Shown here: positions 7,001 through 10,803 of the stretch, piece after piece
How the letters are laid out: each line of letters opens with the position of its first letter
Position numbering within the stretch: position 1 is the stretch's first letter
Assembly: GCA_910588005.1 (NCBI GenBank)
Contig: CAJUQM010000062.1
Span: 1-10,803, forward strand
Source of the DNA: an uncultured Oscillibacter sp.
Lineage (GTDB): Bacteria > Bacillota > Clostridia > Oscillospirales > Oscillospiraceae
Direction: 5' to 3'
Length of the DNA: 10,803 bases
Notes under the pieces: model-generated
Seen by the model: only the letters and a program-made list of their open reading frames with translations
The model's database searches: none
What the model was told of the DNA's origin: nothing
Program-made: the position numbers and the translations under genes

Positions 7001-7574
7001 GCTGGGACCGGAGCAGTCCGGGTATCTCATGAGCGTGGGCTATGACCTGTATCTCAAGCTTTTGGAGGAGGCGGTATTGGAGGAGCGGGGCGAGGAGCGC
7101 CAGATTGAGACGGAGTGCTCCGCCGATTTGACGGTGAACGCCAATATCCCGGACCGCTATGTGCCCTCTCCGGAACAGCGAATGGACCTGTACCGCCGCA
7201 TCGCCGCCATACGCACGAACGACGACGCCTCTGATCTCCTAGACGAGCTGCTGGACCGCTACGGCGAGGCCCCTGGACCTGTGCTGGCTCTTTTGGATGT
7301 GGCGCTGCTGCGGGCTGCGGCGGCGAAAGCGGGAGTGTCGGACATCTCCCAGAGGGGAGACACGCTGAGATTCCAGTTAGGGGCGTTTTACCCAGAGGCG
7401 CTGGTTGCGGTCTGTGGTCTGGCGAAGTATAAACGCCGCTTGGTGCTGGCGGCGGGAGAGACCCCGGCGCTGACCTTAAAGCTCCGCCCGGGCGAGGATG
7501 TATTGGAGACCGCCATGGTTTTGGCGGAAGATTTGCGTTTGGCCGCGGAGGAGGCGAAGAAAAAAGGATCATGA
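4050..7574 (+). CDS. mfd: Transcription-repair coupling factor Mfd
   Basis: Large ATP-driven DNA translocase that displaces RNA polymerase stalled at lesions and recruits UvrA. The 1174-aa length is typical. Residues 1 to about 340 form the UvrB-like module; residues 151-232 contain AGYTR...GEFALRGG-like and DPVTQR segments. The RNA polymerase-interacting, CarD-like domain begins at D498 with GDLVVHIHHGVGRF. Translocase motifs: Walker A GDVGYGKT (653-660), Walker B DEEQ (754-757), TLSATPIPRTL (from 778), ETGIDIPN (898-905), and motif VI QLHQIRGRIGR (921-931). The translocation (TRG) region with RDLEIRGAGNLLG follows near 965-990, and the autoinhibitory D7 domain fills about 1015-1174. All motifs look intact. 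The ATG at 4050 has a modest AGGGAA site at 4038-4043. Bacillus has fin before mfd; here there is only a 70-bp spacer. Confidence 0.97.
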   Translation: MEQFLKQLQTLPEVAGLVRRVEEGGCPAAVTGLQSMQRACVGAAVARAAGRPAVFVCGDEREARILAGDLRTVTGEEAVLLLSREWRLRPGAVSSREWERSRLAALYALARGTARLTVATADALLARTLPPALLEGLSVTLRMGERVDLGGLADRLLSAGYTRCSQVEGVGQFALRGGILDVFSPLMEQPVRCEFFDDEIDSMGSFDPVTQRRTKNVKEALLLPAAEVLPHSADGGLAGLGETLSALADRLSKKGGLEPAAARLREDAERLKNGAEPGGMDRYLAAVYPKVTAGVHYLPKDSVVFLCEAGRVDERVKGALMQTRQDVESLLEAGIMAGEYARLCLSAEELYAALEDFSVVMEDSLPTSRYPLRPKGILSMDVRQLSAYGGSLEAAVSDLTHYRENGSAVLVLCAGESRAKNLQRLLEERGIPAVLDLRNAAMPRAGEVRIGTGALSAGGEWPQLHLAVLTEGQLTAPVQRRVRAKKTSNRQRLQSYTDLSPGDLVVHIHHGVGRFAGIQRMPVDGVEKDYIKIDYAGGDCLYVPATQLDMVSKYIGGGEDGERPQKLNKLGGTEWAKQKTRAKKAVKDLAKGLTKLYAERQRRPGYAFSQDSVWQREFEEAFPYAETDDQLRAIEDIKRDMERPRPMDRLLCGDVGYGKTEVALRAVMKCVLDGKQAAILVPTTVLAQQHYATARGRFKDFPVTIEVLSRFTAPGEARRILQDVRRGSVDLLIGTHKLLQKGMEFKDLGLLIIDEEQRFGVSHKERLKELSRQVDVLTLSATPIPRTLNMALSGLRDMSSIEEPPADRQPVQTYVLEHDWAVIEDAMRREMSRGGQIYYLHNRVESIDLTASRVQKLLGEEARVVTGHGRMGEQELSAVMQAMVDGEADVLVCTTIIETGIDIPNVNTLIIEDADRMGLSQLHQIRGRIGRSSRRAYAYMTFRRGKILQEVAAKRLSAIREYVEFGSGFKIAMRDLEIRGAGNLLGPEQSGYLMSVGYDLYLKLLEEAVLEERGEERQIETECSADLTVNANIPDRYVPSPEQRMDLYRRIAAIRTNDDASDLLDELLDRYGEAPGPVLALLDVALLRAAAAKAGVSDISQRGDTLRFQLGAFYPEALVAVCGLAKYKRRLVLAAGETPALTLKLRPGEDVLETAMVLAEDLRLAAEEAKKKGS

Positions 7575-7632
7575 CTGCGTTCCCTGCCGCATAGGATGTC
7601 ACAGGACAACCTTTGGGGAGGGAGCAGGAACT

Positions 7633-8664
7633 ATGAGGAAACGCACGATCACCCTGGCTCTGCTGCTGTGCCTTATCCTGACCGCCTGCGGCGGCAGAGA
7701 GGACAGCCGGAGCCAGGGACTTTTTCAGCGGGCCTCCGGCATGGACGAGGACGCGGTGCTGCTGACGGTGGACGGCAGGGAGGTGCCGGCATGGCGGTAT
7801 CTCTACTGGCTGGACCGGGGCTGCGGACGGCTTCAGGAGCAGTACCGGTCCGCCGGCCTGCCGCTGGATTGGAACGCGCCATTGGAGGGGGGGACTCTGG
7901 CGGACTATGTGAAGGACCAGGCTCTGGCGGATACCGCCCTCTATGCCACAGTGGAAAACTGGGCAGAGACCTATGGCTGCGCCCTGGACGAGGAGGATCA
8001 GGCTGCTCTGGAATCCGTCTGGATGGAGGAGGCAGCGGAACATGGCGGCGAGGAGGCGTATTTGCAGGTTCTGGCGGATATGGGGATGGACCGGGGGCGG
8101 ATGGAGGAGCTGTCCGGTACGGGACGGCTGTATGCCAAGCTGTACCGGCTTTATGCCACGGAAGGAAGCGGTTTAGCGCCAGAGGCGGAGGCGCTGGAGG
8201 CCTTTGCCCAGGACCAGGGTTGGATTACAGTGGACCGGGTGCTGGCGGCGGCGGGAGAGGACCGGGAGAGCGCCCGGCAGCGGGCGGCGGAGGCCTTTGC
8301 CCGTCTGAATATAGCGGAGGATCTGACGGCGGAGTTTACCGCTCTGGCGGCGGCAGGAGATGATCCGGCGGGACCCCGTACTTTGACTTTGGGGGATGGA
8401 ACTTTGAACCAGGAGCTGGAGGCGGCGGCATTGGCTTTGGAGACGGGACAGTGCTCCGGTATCCTGGAGACCGAGGAGGGCTTTTCTATTCTCCTGCGCA
8501 GGGAGACAGACCGCAGCGGAGTGGAGGAGGCCTATTTTGACCACCTGCTCCAGAAGGCCGCGGAGAGTTCGGCGGTGCAGCTGACCGAGGCGTACGAAGC
8601 CTTGGATCCCGCGACTTTTGCCGCTGAGCTGGCGCAGGCGCGGTCAGAGCGGACAAAGGGATAG
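7633..8664 (+). CDS. PrsA/SurA-like lipoprotein with degenerate parvulin domain
   Basis: Predicted membrane-anchored extracytoplasmic protein of 343 aa. It opens with a signal peptide: KR at 2-4, a hydrophobic stretch 6-16, and lipobox LTAC with Cys19 as the lipidation site. The segment 40-180 is acidic and helical, as in the N-terminal chaperone region of PrsA/SurA foldases. From about 197 to 293 the sequence aligns by pattern with a parvulin peptidyl-prolyl isomerase domain. ITVDRVLA stands for the strand usually ending SHILV, followed by a helix with repeated Ala/Arg, then LEAAALALETGQCSGILETEEGFSILL for the usual F..AxxxLxxGxxSxPVxTxxGYHII. Both conserved histidines are replaced (R202 and S285) and the DLGWF turn is missing, so isomerase activity is doubtful. 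The ATG at 7633 is chosen for the signal peptide and the upstream GGGAGGGAG; the frame is open back to 7498, inside mfd. It lies 58 bp after mfd and is probably the last gene of the cluster. Confidence 0.75.
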   Translation: MRKRTITLALLLCLILTACGGREDSRSQGLFQRASGMDEDAVLLTVDGREVPAWRYLYWLDRGCGRLQEQYRSAGLPLDWNAPLEGGTLADYVKDQALADTALYATVENWAETYGCALDEEDQAALESVWMEEAAEHGGEEAYLQVLADMGMDRGRMEELSGTGRLYAKLYRLYATEGSGLAPEAEALEAFAQDQGWITVDRVLAAAGEDRESARQRAAEAFARLNIAEDLTAEFTALAAAGDDPAGPRTLTLGDGTLNQELEAAALALETGQCSGILETEEGFSILLRRETDRSGVEEAYFDHLLQKAAESSAVQLTEAYEALDPATFAAELAQARSERTKG

Positions 8665-8705
8665 GCAGACCGCTTTCGTCAACTTGACAAAAAAGAGGTG
8701 GAATA

Positions 8706-8723
8706 TTGTCAAATATTTAACGA
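8706..8723 (+). promoter_or_regulatory. Rex-like operator 1, upstream of the thiolase promoter
   Basis: TTGTCAA-ATAT-TTAACGA matches the clostridial redox repressor Rex consensus TTGTTAANNNNTTAACAA at 12 of 14 specified bases. It ends 26 bp upstream of the -35 hexamer. Its left half also forms an inverted repeat with TTGACAA at 8684-8690. Rex is known to control butyrate-pathway genes in Clostridia according to NADH/NAD+. No Rex gene is in the window. Confidence 0.6.
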
Positions 8724-8749
8724 AAAACCCGGAATCGTGTGCTACCCCA

Positions 8750-8778
8750 TTGACGAAGCGGAGAAAACCCTCTATAAT
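8750..8778 (+). promoter_or_regulatory. Strong sigma-A promoter of the thiolase gene
   Basis: TTGACG (8750-8755), an ideal 17-nt spacer (8756-8772) and a perfect TATAAT (8773-8778): 11 of 12 consensus bases. Transcription should start near 8785, giving a leader of about 128 nt. A strong promoter directly before this gene agrees with its highly biased codon use. Confidence 0.85.
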
Positions 8779-8807
8779 GAACCATATGAGAGGTGAAGGG
8801 ACAGGAG

Positions 8808-8825
8808 TTGTCAAAAAATTCACAA
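8808..8825 (+). promoter_or_regulatory. Rex-like operator 2, downstream of the thiolase transcription start
   Basis: TTGTCAA-AAAA-TTCACAA also matches TTGTTAANNNNTTAACAA at 12 of 14 specified bases. It lies at about +23 to +41 relative to the predicted start, a position where a bound repressor blocks elongation or promoter clearance. Its centre is 102 bp from that of operator 1. It overlaps a perfect AT hairpin, AAAAATT-CAC-AATTTTT (8814-8830), an alternative reading of the same bases. Confidence 0.6.
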
Positions 8826-8863
8826 TTTTTGCCTGCCTCCATGCTGAATACTGCGATCCATGA

Positions 8864-8876
8864 CGGTCCGAGACCG
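8864..8876 (+). repeat. Small GC hairpin in the thiolase leader
   Basis: CGGTC (8864-8868), CGA loop, GACCG (8872-8876) form a perfect 5-bp stem with a 3-nt loop, about 25 nt before the ribosome binding site GGAGGA (8901-8906). It could protect the leader from decay. Its size gives little certainty. Confidence 0.3.
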
Positions 8877-8912
8877 CCAATTGAAAATTTTTTATAAAAC
8901 GGAGGAACACTA

Positions 8913-10169
8913 ATGAAAGACCTTTATATCGTTAACTGTTGCAGAACCGCCATCGGCTCTTTCGGCGGCAGCCTGAAAAACACCCCCGCCGCTGAGATGG
9001 GCGCCATTGTGGTTAAGGAGGCCCTGAACCGCGCCGGCGTGAAGCCGGAGCAGGTGGATGAGCTGATGTTCGGCTGCATCCTGACCGCGGGTCTTGGTCA
9101 GAACGTGGCCCGTCAGGTCTCCATCAAGGCCGGGATTCCTTACTCTGTTCCCGCCTACACCGTGGGTATGGTCTGCGGCTCCGGTATGAAGTCTGTGATC
9201 GAGGGCGCCCGCTCCATTCTGGCCGGGGACGCCGACGTGGTGGTCTGCGGCGGTACTGAGAACATGAGCGCTGCTCCCTTCCTGGCTCCCGACGCCCGCT
9301 GGGGCGCCCGCATGGGCGACAAGAAGCTGGTGGACGAGATGATCAAGGACGGCCTGTGGGACGCTTATAACAACTATCACATGGGCACCACCGCCGAGAA
9401 CATCAACGACATCTGGGGGATCACCCGCAAGGAGCAGGACGAGTTTGCCGCCGCCTCCCAGCAGAAGGCCGAGGCGGCCCAGGCCTCCGGCCGGTTTGAC
9501 GACGAGATCGTCCCCGTCCCCGTGAAGGTGAAGAAGGACATTGTGGAGTTCAAGAAGGATGAGTATCCCAAGGCCGGCGTCACCGCCGACGGGATCGCCA
9601 AGCTCCGCGGCGCCTTCCCCGTGGGTCCCGAGTCTCCCAATCCCGAGGTGGTCCACACCTTTGAGGTCACCGGCAAGCAGGAGACTGAGGATAAGGGACA
9701 GCAGCGCGTCACCGCCGCCAACGCCTCCGGCATCAACGACGGCGCCGCCGCTATCGTTCTGGCCTCCGGCGAGGCTGTGGAGAAGTACGGCCTGAAGCCC
9801 ATGGTCAAGCTGATCGGCTGGGGCCAGGGCGGCGTAGATCCCAAGATCATGGGTGTGGGTCCTGTGCCCGCCTCCCGCGCCGCTATGAAGAAGGCCGGCG
9901 TCACCATTGACGATATCGACCTGGTGGAGGCCAACGAGGCCTTTGCCGCCCAGTCTATCGCCGTGGGCCGTGAGCTGGGCTTTGATACCGCCAAGCTGAA
10001 CGTCAACGGCGGCGCCATCTCCCTGGGCCACCCCGTCGGTGCGTCCGGCGCCCGGATCATCGTGACTCTGGTGCACGAGATGATGAAGCGCCCCGAGGCC
10101 AAGAAGGGTCTGGCCACCCTGTGCATCGGCGGCGGTATGGGCACCGCCGTTGTGGTGGAAAAGTGCTGA
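8913..10169 (+). CDS. thlA: Acetyl-CoA C-acetyltransferase (biosynthetic thiolase)
   Basis: Condenses two acetyl-CoA into acetoacetyl-CoA and CoA, the first step of clostridial butyrate formation; acts in the cytoplasm as a tetramer. Catalytic residues are present: nucleophile C88 in VCGSGM, N341 in EANEAFAAQ, H373 in GHPVGASGAR and acid/base C404 in CIGGGMGTA, equivalent to Zoogloea C89, N316, H348 and C378. The CoA-contacting serine is S272 in NASGINDGA. At 418 aa it is about 25 residues longer than usual (391-393). The extra length lies at about 236-265, between LRGAF and VTAANASG. The ATG at 8913 has GGAGGA 6 nt upstream. Codon use is strongly biased (GCC, AAG, ATC, GTC-rich), unlike mfd, which suggests high expression. 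It has its own promoter and terminator, so it is monocistronic; hbd, crt and bcd are not in the window. A degradative or longer-chain thiolase role is possible but less likely. Confidence 0.93.
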   Translation: MKDLYIVNCCRTAIGSFGGSLKNTPAAEMGAIVVKEALNRAGVKPEQVDELMFGCILTAGLGQNVARQVSIKAGIPYSVPAYTVGMVCGSGMKSVIEGARSILAGDADVVVCGGTENMSAAPFLAPDARWGARMGDKKLVDEMIKDGLWDAYNNYHMGTTAENINDIWGITRKEQDEFAAASQQKAEAAQASGRFDDEIVPVPVKVKKDIVEFKKDEYPKAGVTADGIAKLRGAFPVGPESPNPEVVHTFEVTGKQETEDKGQQRVTAANASGINDGAAAIVLASGEAVEKYGLKPMVKLIGWGQGGVDPKIMGVGPVPASRAAMKKAGVTIDDIDLVEANEAFAAQSIAVGRELGFDTAKLNVNGGAISLGHPVGASGARIIVTLVHEMMKRPEAKKGLATLCIGGGMGTAVVVEKC

Positions 10170-10193
10170 GCTGAAAAGTCATAGGATAAGATA

Positions 10194-10226
10194 AAAGAGG
10201 AGAGGGCTAAAAGCTCTCTCCTCTTT
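10194..10226. terminator. Strong hairpin terminator between convergent genes, probably bidirectional
   Basis: Left arm 10194-10208 (AAAGAGGAGAGGGCT) pairs over 15 bp, with one G-U wobble, with right arm 10212-10226 (AGCTCTCTCCTCTTT) around an AAA loop. The A-rich base on one side and T-rich base on the other allow it to end transcription from both strands: the thiolase on plus (stop at 10169) and the right-hand gene on minus (stop at 10265). The rest of the 95-bp spacer shows nothing else. Confidence 0.85.
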
Positions 10227-10264
10227 ATTCCGTTTCGGCGGAGGAAGGTGTGGACGGCTGTTTT

Positions 10265-10803
10265 TCAGGGCATGGCCGTCCGCACGAGGGAGACACTGCC
10301 CCTTACAGTTCCCAGAGCGCCGTCCGGGGCCTGGAGGTACAGCTGATAAGTTCCGGTCTTTGCTGCCGGATGCCCAACGGTAAAATCCGCAATACATTCC
10401 AGCAGTTCATCCGGCTGACGCAGGTTATCCACCGACCAATAGGCCACATCTCTCTGCTCATCCTTTGCGAAGAAGACCCTCATTCTGTTTCCCGTTTTCG
10501 CTGAAATGTCGTACAAAATTTCGTCCCCATCGGACAATGTGTATTCCCCCAGGAAGATCGTCTTTCCTGCCGCTACGGTCTTGAAGTCAACAGGGATCAG
10601 CTCCACATCAGTTGTATCACCCGGGTCATCCAGATCCCCAAGCAGTTCCGCCACTTCCGCCTCGGTCATATAGGCGGCGCCTGTGATATCGTCGTTCGCG
10701 TCCCGGGTGATTTTAATATTGACGGTTCCCTTCGGGTTCATATTCAGAGTATAGAAGGAGCCTTCCTTCCGGATGTCCAGAAAGATATTGACCAGCTGTC
10801 CTT
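10265..10803 (-). CDS. Protein of unknown function, C-terminal part (runs off right edge)
   Basis: The frame stays open to the right edge, giving at least 178 residues. An internal ATG at 10741 lacks a clear ribosome binding site, and the residues before it (GQLVNIFLDIRKEGSFYTLN) continue in the same style. The visible part is polar and acidic, with alternating hydrophobic residues typical of beta-sandwich folds: KTIFLGEYTLSDGDEILYDI, then RMRVFFAKDE, VAYWSVDNLRQP, and a final strand set TGTYQLYLQAPDGALGTVRG. No transmembrane segment or sorting motif is visible, and there is one Cys in LLECIADF. I do not recognise a family with confidence. The ending faintly recalls extracytoplasmic tails I associate with some clostridial M56/BlaR1-like membrane peptidases; this is memory, not a match I can show. 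It converges on the thiolase gene across a shared terminator. Confidence 0.7.
   Translation of the reverse strand, partial: GQLVNIFLDIRKEGSFYTLNMNPKGTVNIKITRDANDDITGAAYMTEAEVAELLGDLDDPGDTTDVELIPVDFKTVAAGKTIFLGEYTLSDGDEILYDISAKTGNRMRVFFAKDEQRDVAYWSVDNLRQPDELLECIADFTVGHPAAKTGTYQLYLQAPDGALGTVRGSVSLVRTAMP

Noticed and set aside
7054..8043. 329-codon antisense open frame over the mfd end and the lipoprotein gene
   Set aside because: Pro/Ser/His-rich shadow translation with no recognisable motif; the sense genes have clear motifs and a signal peptide.
8684..8712. TTGACA at 8684-8689 as a second thiolase promoter
   Set aside because: No acceptable -10 hexamer lies 16-18 bp downstream (8707-8712 is TGTCAA). 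The hexamer is better explained as part of the inverted repeat with TTGTCAA.
8777..8863. Short leader peptide in the thiolase 5' region starting MNHMRGEGTG
   Set aside because: The first ATG overlaps the -10 hexamer, so it is upstream of the transcript start; the next ATG (8786) would be at the very 5' end without a ribosome binding site.
8910..10076. Long open frame (388 codons) antisense to the thiolase gene
   Set aside because: It mirrors the strong GC-ending codon bias of the sense gene, its translation is low-complexity Gly/His/Leu-rich, and it has no ribosome binding site of its own.

Overview
The window looks like chromosomal DNA from a GC-rich anaerobic Firmicute of the class Clostridia. 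The best guess is a gut Oscillospiraceae-type butyrate producer (Flavonifractor, Intestinimonas or Oscillibacter-like). This rests on the gene order, strong AGGAGG-type ribosome binding sites, the Bacillus/Clostridia-like GlmU C-terminus, a clostridial thiolase and AT-rich promoters set between GC-rich genes. The genus is inference. I see no mobile element, CRISPR array, tRNA or rRNA gene.

Layout. On the minus strand at the left edge lie the 5' end of pgk (phosphoglycerate kinase) and, upstream of it, trmL (tRNA wobble 2'-O-methyltransferase). A 369-bp AT-rich divergent region (763-1131) follows. It carries a promoter facing each way, a series of A/T-tracts near helical spacing and a 17-bp palindrome. 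On the plus strand, 1132-8664 holds a co-directional housekeeping cluster: a GlmU-like acetyltransferase, prs, pth, mfd and a PrsA/SurA-like lipoprotein. The glmU-prs-pth-mfd order matches the Bacillus subtilis cluster glmU-prs-ctc-pth-fin-mfd, without ctc and fin. The cluster joins cell-wall precursor synthesis, PRPP synthesis, peptidyl-tRNA recycling, transcription-coupled repair and probably extracytoplasmic protein folding.

A 248-bp regulatory region (8665-8912) then precedes an acetyl-CoA C-acetyltransferase gene (thiolase, thlA/atoB type). It has a near-consensus sigma-A promoter bracketed by two 18-bp sites that each match the clostridial Rex operator at 12 of 14 specified bases. This suggests NADH/NAD+-responsive control of the first step of butyrate or acetoacetyl-CoA formation. 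The thiolase gene ends at a strong hairpin that probably serves both strands. Beyond it a minus-strand gene of unknown function runs off the right edge.

The most unusual points are: a GlmU homologue with an intact acetyltransferase half but an uridyltransferase half shortened by about 86 residues and lacking the nucleotide-binding signature; the paired Rex-like sites; a 25-residue insertion in the thiolase just before its CoA-binding loop; and a foldase-like lipoprotein whose parvulin-like segment lacks both conserved histidines. I did not find a clearly new multi-gene system; most of the window is conserved core chromosome.
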